From the NCBI RefSeq assembly GCF_030272615.1, contig NC_081405.1:22576772-22640771 (forward strand): a DNA stretch of 64,000 nt, read 5' to 3'. The stretch's first letter is position 1; every line of letters starts with the position of its first letter. The DNA is from Cryptomeria japonica. Its lineage: Eukaryota; Streptophyta; Pinopsida; Cupressales; Cupressaceae. The notes beneath the pieces are model-generated. The model saw only the letters and a program-made list of their open reading frames with translations, did no database searches and was not told the DNA's origin. Shown piece after piece: positions 1-10,284 of the stretch. The translations under genes were made by a program, and so were the position numbers.

Positions 1-1039
1 GCAGGCAGTTTGGGTGGATTCAGCAGATGCCACGAGGCTCGGGCATGTATGCCCGCACAGTCAGAGATCAGGTACAGTTCGGGCCACTGCTATCATATGA
101 TCAGGCCGTGACACAACTGGCGAAGATGATGCCATTACCATGGGACATGTGGCCAGAGATAGAGGATGCAGGGATGGACGCAGAGTACTCTGCTTATTGG
201 GCAGAGCATCCCTTTCCGAGATTGACAGATCCGGGAGAGCTGCTGGAGGGAGAGGTGGGAGGGGATGATGATGATGATGGTGGAGGAGATGGAGGCAGGG
301 GCCGATGGAGGCGGAGGGGAGTGGTGGGAGAGAGGCGAGTAGCGCCTCGGAGGGAGGGAGGACAGGAGAGACCAGCCCAGGTGGTGGTGAGGGGTCGGGG
401 TGGAGTACCCCTACAGGTACCAGCAGCACAGGGTCCTAGACAGGGACCTGGACAGGTGCAGGGAAAGGGACAGGTACCTATTCAGGCACCTAGATAGGTA
501 CAGGCAGAGGCACAGGTACAGGCACCTGCAGAGGAGGAGCCACAGGCAGAGGCTGAGGGCAGAGATCCTGAGGAGGATGAGCTGCTGAGGCTGCGAGAGA
601 TCTGCCAGGGCCAGGCAGATGAGATTGAGGATTTGGTGCGGGAGAGGGATCACCTCAAGATCAGGCTCAGGGACACAGAGCGGGAGAGGGATCGGGCTAT
701 CCAAAGATACACGAAGGCTGAGACAGCTCTGAGGACAGGGAGGCGGGCAGCAGAGGATGCAGGGGCAGGCTACGCATATGTGCTACGAGCCAGAGAGGAG
801 ATCGCCTATTGGAGGGATCTTACTATGCTGACGTGCCAGCAGATCAGCGGGCGAGGAGCTTCCATAGATCGTCGCGCACAGCGACGGCTATGGGAGGGAG
901 TCGCAGGAGGCAGGCATCTAGCGGTGGGGTTATGGGTCCTCCACCACCACCAGAGAGACAGGGGGATCCTGGAGTGGGTCCATCTATAGCTCAGACTCCG
1001 TCGAGGCCAGGCGGCTCCGAGGGAGGGAGTTCATCATAG
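1..1039 (+). pseudogene. Plant mobile domain (PMD) gene, C-terminal part, antisense to G1
   Basis: The frame is open at the window edge, so the N-terminal part is outside. The first readable residues (RQFGWIQQMPR) resemble the end of a PMD (MAIN-like/aminotransferase-like mobile domain). FGPLLSYDQAV and YSAYWAEHPFPRL follow, then an acidic Asp/Gly run near 265-290, a basic Arg-rich stretch, and a coiled-coil-like tail at about 570-810 rich in Glu, Arg and Leu. There is one in-frame TAG at 495-497, and the frame shifts near 815: the frame from 809 continues as YYADVPADQRARSF and ends at 1039. That corrected reading matches the second PMD copy at 60396-63455. PMD proteins of plants (MAIN, MAIL1) act in the nucleus with a PP7-like phosphatase in transposon silencing; a role here is unknown. 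Confidence 0.75.
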
Positions 1040-2530
1040 CCATAGAGGGCTCCCCATTGTATCAGTATATGTATCATTTTTTTGTATTGTAGACACCTGC
1101 GGGTGATTCTTTTGTAGCCACATGATTCTTTTGACATCATTGTATCATGACACATTTTGATTATATATGAGATGATTCTTTTTTTGCGGCAGCTATGTGT
1201 ACCTTATGTGATGAGATGTTCTTATGTGATGCATGTTTTATGATATGGATGCTTATATGATGTAATGCAATATATTTTTGTTCTTTTATGTTGTATATGT
1301 GATGCATGATGCAAATGTGAATGTATGTAATGCAAATGAATATGATAATGCAAATGATTATTTACATAATGAAAATGTGAGATGTGCTAACATGTGTTGT
1401 ATGCAGGATGTGATGCAATTGTGATATCTATATGTATGTATGAAATGCTTATATGTGGTGATGCAGGTGTAACTATATTAAATGCAAATGTTTTTGGTGT
1501 GTCAGTATACTCAGTCATGTGACAGCGGGCTACGCAGACTCGAGAAGGACAATGGAAGTCAATCAAGAAAGGGGGATGAAAGACAGAAGATATGAATGTG
1601 AAAGAGCTTCTTGTGCGTTATCATCATTGAGCTTATTATGGCAAAATAGGTTATGAAAATCGAGGCATATGTTCGACCCAGAAAGTCATTGTACCTGTTT
1701 GCATGGAGATAAGACAGTCACAAACAAGGAATGCCCTAGTTCATACTAGACTCACAGTGTCCTCATATCCTTGGACAAGTCATAGCATTACTAAGAGACA
1801 ATCCACAGACAGCAAAAGAAAATGGGTGACGATACCCCATCCTCGCCTTTCTAGTCAAAGACATCCTGGAGATAGAATCTCTAGTCAAAGACATCCTGGA
1901 AAAGCTAAAAGACATGTCACCAAAAAGATAAAATCAAAAGAAAACCAAGACTCGACACCAACATCCACTGTAGTCCTCAAGTTTAGTGTCTCTTGTCACT
2001 TGTTTAAGTCTTATTCGATTGTGGTCACAATGTTCACTTTCACAAAAAGGATAGATAGCACTGAACCATATGTTGTCTGAGTCTGTTGAAAGATTTGATT
2101 TGTTGAAGCCCATTGTTGTTGCTATGTCTCATCTGAAACTGACTGAATCCATGAAACTGATACTTTATTGCGGAGAAGATGAAACTCTATTGCGGATCTG
2201 TGATGCAAATGTTGCTTTATTACGGATTGTGCGCGGATAGACTGAAGGAAGCTGGAAGAAACTGTACTCCTCGAAACATGTGATGTTCTCAGTTCCACAC
2301 CCATTACTAGACGTGGGATTGGTCATAGTCACAGATAGGATCTGATTTATTATGGATGGAAAGGGAGTGTAAAGGGAGATTTATGGATGGCTAACCAATC
2401 TTGGGTAGATCAATAACAAGCCATGATGGGAATGGGTAAGTTTATTGTGAACGAATAGGTTGTGAGTGTGTGCAATGTGAAGGATGAAAGAGAATCTTGA
2501 AGGAGGGAGGAGCAAAGTCTCTACGCATGG
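1040..2530. other. Non-coding 3' region of G1 between the antisense PMD gene and the integrase end
   Basis: I see no convincing gene here. Just after the PMD stop the sequence is T-rich and plausibly a PMD 3' untranslated region. From about 1200 to 1500 it is low complexity with many copies of ATGCAAATG-like words. A duplicated GTCAAAGACATCCTGGA lies near 1853-1901. The same setting with CATTTGCAT words lies beyond the PMD end in element F, supporting common descent of the whole region. Confidence 0.6.
1200..1500. repeat. ATGCAAATG-rich low-complexity tract
   Basis: Words such as GATGCAAATG, GTAATGCAAATG and TATGTGATGCA recur irregularly over 300 bases. The complement (CATTTGCATT, GCATTGCAT) is enriched at 59760-60300 in element F, at the same place relative to its PMD gene. 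Confidence 0.6.
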
Positions 2531-2610
2531 CGCTGGTGACCCAGTTTTCACCATGGTACTTGCCCAGGGCGCCACCGAAGTGGTTTTCACCATTGGACGA
2601 AATTATTTCT

Positions 2611-2760
2611 CTTTACTTTTTTTTTTTTTTTTTTCAATTTTTTTTTGTGTCACAAGGCGCCTGTTTGCCAGGTTTTCACCAAGTAACGATTTTTTGTTTT
2701 ATAATTTTTTTTTGCATTTTTGATTTTTTTTTGATTTTTTTTTTTTTTTTGTATTTTGAA
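2611..2760. repeat. Poly-T-rich tract (A-rich on the element sense strand)
   Basis: Long T runs are broken by GTATTTTGA-like spacers. It lies immediately 3' of the integrase stop of G1 and around the 24-nt motif. E (21120-21215) and F (58690-58920) have matching A-rich tracts in sense orientation. Confidence 0.7.
2657..2680 (-). other. Conserved 24-nt motif of the Tat-type elements (G1 copy)
   Basis: On the element sense strand the motif begins GGTGAAAACCTG and ends AACAGGCGC. The identical 24 nt occurs in E (21079-21102) and F (58927-58950), each time just after an A-rich tract that follows the last sense coding frame. A diverged second half-copy lies at about 2531-2573. It contains a small CCTG/CAGG inverted repeat around GCAAA. 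Function unknown; a cis-acting RNA or 3' processing role is possible. Confidence 0.7.
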
Positions 2761-2778
2761 TTAGGATACTCTGAAGAG

Positions 2779-4203
2779 CTATGTGTAGAACCTGCGAAGG
2801 TGCATGCTGTTGATAGGATCCTCCAAAGGTTCACCTTCTGTAGTCGAGAGCTGATATGCCCCAGATCCGTATGCTGTTGTAATAATGTAAGAACCAAGCC
2901 AATTTGGTTCGAACTTGCCCTTCTTCTCTCTGTCTTGTTGATTTTTGGGATTTTCTCTGAGTACTAAGTCACCTACCTCAAATGTGCGAGGCTTAACTTT
3001 GTGATTGTAGCTGTGACTCATTCATTGTTGATAAGCCTTGAGATGGTTAAAAGCAGTGTGCCTTCGTTCCTCCAGCAGTTCTAGTTCTTGTAAGCGAGAG
3101 ACCCTGTAGTCTTCATCGTTGATTATGTTTCTCAGGGAGACCCGTAGAGAAGGTAACTCGACCTCAATAGGCAAGATGGCTTCAGAGACGTAGACAAGTG
3201 AGTAGGGTGTAGCTCCTGTAGGTGTGCGGACACTTGTGCGGTAGGCCCAGAGTGCAGGATTGAGTTGGACATGCCAGTTACGGCCAGCGTCGTCGACTGT
3301 CTTTTTAAGGATTTTGAGGATTGTTTTATTAGACGCCTCAGCTTGGCCATTACCTTGGGGGTAATATGGTGTGGAGAAACGGTGGGCAATATGGAAGCAG
3401 TCACAGAGTTCACGAACATCCTGATTTTTGAAGGGACGCCCGTTATCAGTAATAATGGAAGTAGGAATCCCGTATCGGCAAATGATGTAGTTCAGGATGA
3501 ACGTAGCGATTTGTTTCCCAGTAACTTGTGTGAGAGGCACGGCTTCAATCCACTTTGTGAAATACTCAGTGGCTGTGATAATGAATTTATGTCCATTGGA
3601 AGAAGGAGGGTGAATCTTGCCTATGAGATCGAGTCCCCATTGACAAAAGGGCCAAGGAGACGCAAGTGGTTGTAGTTCTTGTGCTGGTGCATGTATGAGG
3701 TCTCCATGAATTTGACACTGCTTACACTTCTTGATAAACTGGTATGCATCTTTTTCCATAGTAGGCCAGTAGTATCCAGTCCTGATGAGTTTCTTGGCCA
3801 AGGTAGGACCACTAGTATGCGGGCCACATATCCCTTCATGCACTTCTCATAACGCAATCTGAGCTTCGTCACTCTCTAAACATCTAAGAAGGGTTCCATC
3901 TAGACCTCGCCGGTATAGGATATCAGCTAAAATGACGTATCGGGAGGATTGGCGAATGAAAGTACGGCATTGATTGTTCGATAGATCGGGAGGTAAGATA
4001 TTGTCGCGAAGGTATGTGAATATGGGACCATATAACTGGGATTTAGGACCAACAACACATATCATTTCCGTAGGAGTGATCTCATATGATGGAATCAGCA
4101 GGTTGTCTACCAGGAACTCATAGCGGGTCTCATTTTGCGGTAGATCAATGAGCGAAGCAATTGTAGCCATGGCATCAGCAGCGCGATTCTGTTCTCTTGG
4201 TAT
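2779..4203 (-). pseudogene. int: G1 integrase
   Basis: Inserts the element cDNA into host DNA. The reading continues in the gag frame from 4203 to 2779. The first segment (to 3847) is the pol spacer with ILPPDLSNNQCRTFIRQSS. The zinc-binding HHCC region follows (HEGICGPH, then CKQCQIHG), then the catalytic core with its three acidic residues in GLDLIG, ITDNG and GQAEASN. The C-terminal part has GKFEPNWLGSY, matching the GPY/F-type module, and I see no chromodomain. TGA stops at 3847-3849 and 3022-3024 break the frame; the latter sits where an arginine codon is expected, consistent with CGA to TGA decay. No frameshift is needed, so residues around the active site are intact. Confidence 0.92.
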
Positions 4204-6339
4204 CTACTCAAACTCTATCTTTGCAAAGTGCTTTTTTAGATCATCTACCAGCTGTTTGTAAGGCATTAGCTTTTCATCTTTTGTTTGATAATCATCAGTT
4301 GCTTGACGGATGACAAGTTGAGAATCCCCAAAAACACGAAGTTCTTGGATCTTCCATTGAACTGCAATTCTTAACCCAGTTGTTAATGCCTCGTATTCCG
4401 CTATATTGTTGGTGCAAGGAAATGACAAGCGGTATGATTTTGGTATAGAATCGCCTTGGGGAGTTATAAAGAGTATACCCACTCCTGCCCCGTTCTGTGT
4501 ATATGAGCTGTCAAAATATAATTGCCATGGCTTTGCAAGTGATATTGTTAGAATGGACTCATCTGGAAATTCTGACTGTAGAGGAGCATCATCTATCATG
4601 GGAGCATCTGCCAGTTGATCTACAATTGCTTGTCCTTTTATAGCTTTTCTGTCCACGTATTCAATGTCGAATTCACTCAAAATCATTACCCACTTGGCCA
4701 GCCGCCCAGTAAGTGTAGCTTTGTTGAGAAGATATTTTAGTGGATCAATTCTGGCAATCAACTTAGTCTTGTGAGTGAGCATATAATGTCGTAATTTTTG
4801 TGAAGCAAAGACCACAGCGAGACATGCACGCTCAATTGGTATGTAGTTTAGCTCATATCCCACCAATGTGCGACTGATATAGTAGACTGCTTTTTCCTTG
4901 CCGTCAGGTATTTGCTGTGCTAGGAGTGCCCCCAGTGCTGTCGGAGTAGCTAATATGTAAAGTAGCAATGGTTGATCTGGAATTGGTGGCATCAAAACTG
5001 GCGGGTTCAATAGATAATCTTTGAGCGCCTGAAAAGCCTGTTGACAGTTCTCATCCCATTTGAACTTGATGTTTTTGTGTAGCAGGTGCTGGAAAGGGTT
5101 ACACTTATCTGCAAGTTGTGCTATGAATCTTCGTATGGACTGGAGTCTCCCTTGTAAAGATTGAAGTTGACTAATATTCTTGGGTGGCGGCATGTCCAAG
5201 ATAGCCTTGACTTTTGCTGGATCAGCTTCTATTCCTCTTTTAGACACAATGAATCCTAGGAGCTTCCCGGAGGTTACTCCAAAGACACATTTCTTTGGGT
5301 TTAGTCTTACCTTGTATTTTTCTAGCCGATCAAAAGCAACTGAAAGTATGTCCAAGTGTGTATTTCTGTCTATTGATTTAACCAAAAGGTCATCAACATA
5401 ATCTTCCACCGTTACATGCATGAGATCATGAAAGATAGTGGTCATCGCTCTTTGATAAGTGGCACCTGCATTTTTCAGCCCAAAGGGCATGACATTCCAG
5501 CAGAAGGTTCCCCATGGACAAGTAAATGATGTTTTATGTTGATCTTCAGGTGCAATCTTGATCTGATTATATCCAGAAAATCCGTCCATTAAAGATAACA
5601 TTTCATGGCCTGCTGTGAGATCAACGATCAAGTCAATGTTTGGTAATGGGAAATCGTCCTTTGGACAAGCCTTGTTGATATCTCTGAAGTCTGTACATAT
5701 TTGGATGCTGTGATCCGATTTGCTGACAGGTACTAAATTGGAAATCCATTCAGGATAATCAATTGGACGTATGAATCTAACATCCAATAATTTCTCTAGC
5801 TCTGCCTTGACTAGCAATGCCACTTGTGGATGCATTTTCCTTAGTTTCTGCTTTACTGGTTTTGCCCCCGGTTTGACTGTTAAATGATGCATCACCAAAT
5901 CCAGATCCAGTCCAGGCATATCAGCGTATGACCATGCAAAGTTGACTTGTCGTTCCTTGAAAAAGCTTATGAATTTTGCTCTCTCGGCCTCTGTCAATGA
6001 TTGAGCCAAAAATATGTTGTGTGGAACCTCTTCTGTACCAATATTTGTCTTTTTAGTCTCCTCTACCAACATGGATGATTTTTCCTCATATGATGTTGGG
6101 AGAATGTCGAGCCTTCCATCTTCGGGTGCCTCAGAGAGGTTTTCGCCCTCAGATACGTCCTTTCTTTTTACTTTTTTGGAGTCAGATAGCGCCACAGTGT
6201 GGTCTTCGCCATAAGACCCTTGTTTTGTTTTTATTTTCACATTTTTGCGACTGGAAGGTCCGACACCCTCACCAAAGTATGCCACGTTGTTGAGCTCTAT
6301 GGCGTATCCTGCTTTGTGGTCTCCAAGGGGAAGATCATC
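4204..6339 (-). pseudogene. pol: G1 reverse transcriptase, RNase H and archaeal-type RNase H
   Basis: Copies element RNA to DNA and removes the RNA strand. Counting from the Met at 6285 (693 codons to the stop), the RT core spans about 140-345 with SLMDGFSGYN and the catalytic YVDD at 296-299. A connection/RNase H region at about 430-545 lacks the expected first acidic residue and looks degenerate. A second RNase H starts at about 587 with acidic residues in FDSS (592), AEYEAL (630) and FGDSQ (654). A degenerate first RNase H plus an added archaeal-type RNase H is typical of the Tat lineage. The frame closes with TAG at 4204-4206, but the domain plainly continues beyond it (NRAADAMAT), so the stop is a mutation. 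Confidence 0.94.
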
Positions 6340-6999
6340 TCAAATGCCAAGGTAGTCGATAATAGCTTCGTCATTTTGAAATGTATCAAGTTGTGCTGGT
6401 CCTTCATGATCCCAGTCAATGAGTTGGGGGTGAACAAGGGGAAGGTCTATAGTGCTTTCAGATTTTGCAAGACTAATAGTGAAGATGTGGTTATATTCAG
6501 GTATGTCAAGGCAATCGTCGAGGTCATCGATGGCACTCTCCTCATCAGTTTCGATCGTGAGCGAATCCAAATTGTCATCACTAGTAGAGCCTTCTGGGAC
6601 AGGTGTCCTCATCCTATGTGATTTTGACCTAGGACCTTGAAACAAAGCTTGTGCAGGATCTTTATGGGTTGGTTCTTGACCAACTCTGAACTTTTTGTAA
6701 AATTCCTCCTCCTCTGTGGGTTCATCTGGCTCTCTGAATGTCTCGGTGAGCTCATAGTCATTGGAGGATTTGTCTGAACCCCATTCCCACTCATTGGAGT
6801 CTGTGGAAGGATAATCCTCTTGTTGAACTTCGGCAACTTTAATTCGCCATACCTCTTTTGTTCTTTTATTATGTAGTCTGGGATTCAGAAAACCAAGCCC
6901 CTTGGAGCGTTCCCTTCTTGTAGTTAGCTCAGGTTGTAAGGGCTCCATGACACCTTCTTTGCGTAGTCCAAGAGGGCTTTTTCCATCATACCCGAATCT
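6340..6999 (-). pseudogene. G1 G-patch and acidic linker between protease and RT
   Basis: This part of the polyprotein has no enzyme signature. Directly after the stop at 7000-7002 the frame reads RFGYDGKSPLGLRKEGV, which fits the glycine pattern of a G-patch (an RNA-binding adaptor motif); G-patches are known in some retroelement polyproteins beside the protease. The following 200 residues are rich in Glu, Asp, Ser and Pro (DEPTEEEEFYKKF, TDEESAIDDLDD) and probably disordered. A TGA at 6340-6342 separates it from the RT part in the same frame. Element D carries a recognisable G-patch in the equivalent place. Confidence 0.65.
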
Positions 7000-8022
7000 T
7001 TACAAAATTTTGAAGCCTTTGCCATAGTTCTCACAGGGTATAATAATCTGATCATGTGTGTCCTCTTCAACATCTTTATAGAGCATTTTATATAAGTTTT
7101 CTTCTTCTAGTTCACCCCATTTTTGAAAGATGGTAGGATCCCATTGGAGTATCATGATGGAGATTTGCTTGTTAGGATGTGGCCTCCCATATTCCTTGGG
7201 AGAAGTCATGACTTGTCGTAAAAACATTGTTTGATTCAAATTGTATTCTCCCATGCCTTTGTCTTGAAACTTGGCTCTAAGTTCACCCTGTTTGGATGTC
7301 GAGGGCTTTAATGACTCAGGATCAATATATGCTGAAGAAGGAGTAGCCTCACGATTACTGGGGATGATAGTCTCAGTATGTGACCTCAAGTTATTGCAAT
7401 ATATGAATGGATTTGGATCACCATTGACCGTTACCTCGACTCCATTATGAGGGAACTTAATGCACTGATGGTATGTTGATGGGACTGCCCTCATTTCATG
7501 AATCCAAGGACGTCCTAGCAATATGTTATATGTGAGATCAAGATCTAGGACTTGACAAACCACATCCTTTGTGACTGGCCCTATTCTTAGCGGTAAGGTG
7601 ACTGTGCCCTTGGACGAGCACTCTTCATCATCATAAGCCTTGATGGTGATTTGGTTTGTAGCATTCACAGCCTTGTCAGAATATCCCAATTGTCTTATGG
7701 TACTCAAGGTACAAATATTAAGACTTGCTCCTCCATCTATCAGGACTCGCTTTATTCGATGTTTATGTATGAAGGCTTCAACATGTAGAGGTGCATTATG
7801 TGGCTGACTTATGGAGGCGTCATTGGCTTCTGTGAATGTGAGGGAGTGTGGAACGGATAGGTATCCCACCATGGCTTGAAACTGGTCCACGTTTAGATTA
7901 GTAGGGATGGCAGTGTCTCTCAAGATTTTGTCAAGGATAGCTTTATGTGCAAGAGATATACGTAAGAGCTCAAGAATAGAGATGAGCGCAGGTGTCTTCC
8001 CTAGTTGTTCTACAAGGTCGTA
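7000..8022 (-). pseudogene. pr: G1 aspartic protease
   Basis: Cleaves the Gag-Pol polyprotein. The frame is continuous with gag across a single TAG (8023-8025) and first reads YDLVEQLGKTPA and ISILELLRIS, a segment I also recognise in D. The catalytic motif is VLIDGGASLNI (Asp-Gly-Gly in place of the commoner Asp-Ser/Thr-Gly), followed by the flap region and YNILLGRPWIHEM near the end of the fold. About 150 uncharacterised residues follow before a TAA at 7000-7002. The same DGGASLN and LLGRPWI motifs recur in F. Confidence 0.88.
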
Positions 8023-10284
8023 CTAAGGCTTGGTTGATGAAAGATTGGTATTTTTAGTGGAGGTACCTGGCAATGTAATCTTACCTCGACGGGTTGTAAC
8101 ATGACATTCCGAGGTAGGTTCGGAAGAAGATCCCACACCTTTTAGGACAATCTTGGGTCTCTGAGGAGGATTCTCAGGATTTTTGTTTTTGATAGTAATA
8201 GTAGAGATATGATTGTCCATTGAGATGTGATTGATAGTAGAATCATAATTGTAAGGTGCTCTAGTATAATTGGCTTGATCATCTGTGACTTTGCCTTTTC
8301 CTTTGTCATGTTTTGGGAATGGTTCCTTAAACACCTCATGTTCTTGATTAGATGAATGTCCCTCAATCTCTATATCTCCTCTGTCAATGAGATCTTGCAC
8401 AATGTTTTTCAATCGATGGCAATTACTTGTCTTATGACCCTTGCTCTTATGAAACTCACAATACTCATCATCATTCCACCAATTTGGTTTTACCTTTGGT
8501 TCATAAGGAGGAAAATCTGGAACTGTAATTACTTTGTTTGCTACAAGCTTTTTGAATACTGATTCAAGTGGTTCCCCCAATGGAGTATACTTCCTTCGTG
8601 GTCTAGAAGTTGTTTGAGTGTTCACCTGATTGTTGGTAGAACTTGATCCAGAAAAGACGAACTTGGGTCTCACTGTATTGGCATCAACAACACCATCATT
8701 AACTGTGTTCTTGTTTTTATTCCAAAATTTTGGTTTGTCCTTTCCTTTGAAGTCCTCTTTGTTTTCTTTGAATAGTTTGATAACTCCTTGTTCAATTAAG
8801 ACCTTTTCTGTTGCTAGGGCCTTTTCAATGACATCCTTGAATGTAGACAAACAAGCTTTTCTGAGATCATAGCCAATAGCCTTGTTAACATTTTGTGTGA
8901 ACATCTCCACCATTTGTTTTTGCGGGATTTCACAAGAGCATCTGCTAGCTAAGTTTCTCCATCTCTGTAAAAATGTTGCGAAAGATTCTCCTTCCTTTTG
9001 TTTAGTATTGCACAAGGTAGTAACTGAGACATCTGTTTCAATGTTGTAGGAGAAATGCTGAATGAATGCCTCTGCTAAGTCACCCCATGACTTAATACCA
9101 GGAGGTAATTGAGAAAACCATTCCATAGCTTGATCTCCTAAGCTCTGTGGGAATAACCTCATCAAGCATGTTTCTTCTGCCGCTACCTCAATGCAAGCTG
9201 TGAAGAATTGTCTTATGTGTGCCTTGGGGTCTCCTCTCCCTCTATATTTGTCAAATTTTGGCGTTATAAAGTGTGGAGGAAATGGAGGCATTGGAATGCT
9301 CTTATCAAAGGGATAAGGACATATATCTCTCATAGTGTATGTAGGTTTTGGTGTACTCATGTCCTCCATTTTCTTTTGTAGATCTCTTATTTGTTGCTCC
9401 AAATTGTTCTTGGGAGGAGATTGATTTCTTGTAGCATACCCCATGTTTGAAACACCCATTTGAGGAGGAGCTTGTTCCATGTATGGATGATACTTATCGT
9501 AGACATGTCCATATGGAGGTCTATATTGTTGCGACATATATGGAGCACTTGGCATAACTTCTTGTTGAGGGACCCCATATCTGTTTTGTGCATATATACC
9601 ATATTCAATAGGCCTTTCATTTTCCATTGTGTTGCCCCCAATTTTGACATGAGGTCTCCTTGTGTCAAAATTTTGAGGATGTCCTTGAGTATCCACTTGT
9701 TTTGATTGATTCATACCTTGAGCATGTGATTGAGCATAAGGCCTCCATGATGGTCCTTGAGTGTAAGTATCATATGTTTGAGCTTGTGTCTGTGGGATTG
9801 CTGGCTTTTGAAGCAAAACTGATGGTGACTCCGGCATCATATTCGGTCCTCTATTTCCTCCACTATTTGGTCTCCTTTGATCCATGTTAGGTTGAGCTTG
9901 TTGTGAAGGTCGACTTTCCATAAGTTGAGATAAGTCAAAATCATGCGGTATTTTAGCTCCACTTTGTGCCATCATGTTTAAAAAGTATTGACGATCTCTC
10001 CTCATTATCTCTTCAACCAATCTATTGAATTGAGGATCCATTATAGATTCTTGTATGTCTACTGATAGTATTGAAGAATTGTCAACATTGTCATTGTGTG
10101 TAGCATTGTTTATAGTATTTGTGTTTTCCACATTTGGATTGTGTCTATAAACATTCATGTCTGGTAATGTAGTGTGTTCAGGATTGTAAAATAGATCATT
10201 GTCATACTCATAAGAACTCATGTTTGCGGATTTTTGAGCTTCTTTAGCTATTCTCCTAGATTTTTGAAGGCAGGTTTCAACCAT
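8023..10284 (-). CDS. gag: G1 Gag, 753 codons
   Basis: Structural protein that packages element RNA in cytoplasmic particles. Residues 1-290 are low complexity, rich in Gln, Asn, Pro and Tyr. A short helical segment (LEQQIRDLQKKMEDM, about 295-310) precedes the capsid-like retrotransposon gag core at about 335-500 (DKYRGRGDPKAHIRQF, GDQAMEWFSQLP, SFATFLQRWRNLASR). A basic segment follows (500-570). A zinc-knuckle-like cluster C609-x2-H612-x4-H617-x4-C622 then stands in place of the usual CCHC, a pattern I associate with Tat-type Gag. The Met at 10284 is the first in the open frame. The frame ends in TAG, after which protease continues in frame, so readthrough or a simple mutation could explain the stop. 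Confidence 0.93.
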   Translation of the reverse strand: MVETCLQKSRRIAKEAQKSANMSSYEYDNDLFYNPEHTTLPDMNVYRHNPNVENTNTINNATHNDNVDNSSILSVDIQESIMDPQFNRLVEEIMRRDRQYFLNMMAQSGAKIPHDFDLSQLMESRPSQQAQPNMDQRRPNSGGNRGPNMMPESPSVLLQKPAIPQTQAQTYDTYTQGPSWRPYAQSHAQGMNQSKQVDTQGHPQNFDTRRPHVKIGGNTMENERPIEYGIYAQNRYGVPQQEVMPSAPYMSQQYRPPYGHVYDKYHPYMEQAPPQMGVSNMGYATRNQSPPKNNLEQQIRDLQKKMEDMSTPKPTYTMRDICPYPFDKSIPMPPFPPHFITPKFDKYRGRGDPKAHIRQFFTACIEVAAEETCLMRLFPQSLGDQAMEWFSQLPPGIKSWGDLAEAFIQHFSYNIETDVSVTTLCNTKQKEGESFATFLQRWRNLASRCSCEIPQKQMVEMFTQNVNKAIGYDLRKACLSTFKDVIEKALATEKVLIEQGVIKLFKENKEDFKGKDKPKFWNKNKNTVNDGVVDANTVRPKFVFSGSSSTNNQVNTQTTSRPRRKYTPLGEPLESVFKKLVANKVITVPDFPPYEPKVKPNWWNDDEYCEFHKSKGHKTSNCHRLKNIVQDLIDRGDIEIEGHSSNQEHEVFKEPFPKHDKGKGKVTDDQANYTRAPYNYDSTINHISMDNHISTITIKNKNPENPPQRPKIVLKGVGSSSEPTSECHVTTRRGKITLPGTSTKNTNLSSTKP

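Noticed and set aside
61-429. Pro/His-rich frame on the minus strand opposite the PMD gene.
   Set aside because: It is the shadow of the acidic and Gly-rich coding stretch on the plus strand.
1088-1097. TGTAGACACC on the plus strand just after the PMD stop, identical to the G1 LTR start.
   Set aside because: No polypurine tract precedes it, the following sequence does not match the G1 LTR, and the strand is opposite to G1. A 10-base match is probably chance.
3265-3675. 136-codon plus-strand frame opposite G1 integrase.
   Set aside because: Shadow of the integrase frame; no motif and no conservation in F.
6340-7002. An intron between protease and RT as reported for Ogre elements.
   Set aside because: The whole stretch stays in frame with coding-like sequence (G-patch, acidic linker), so a single-frame reading with stops is simpler.
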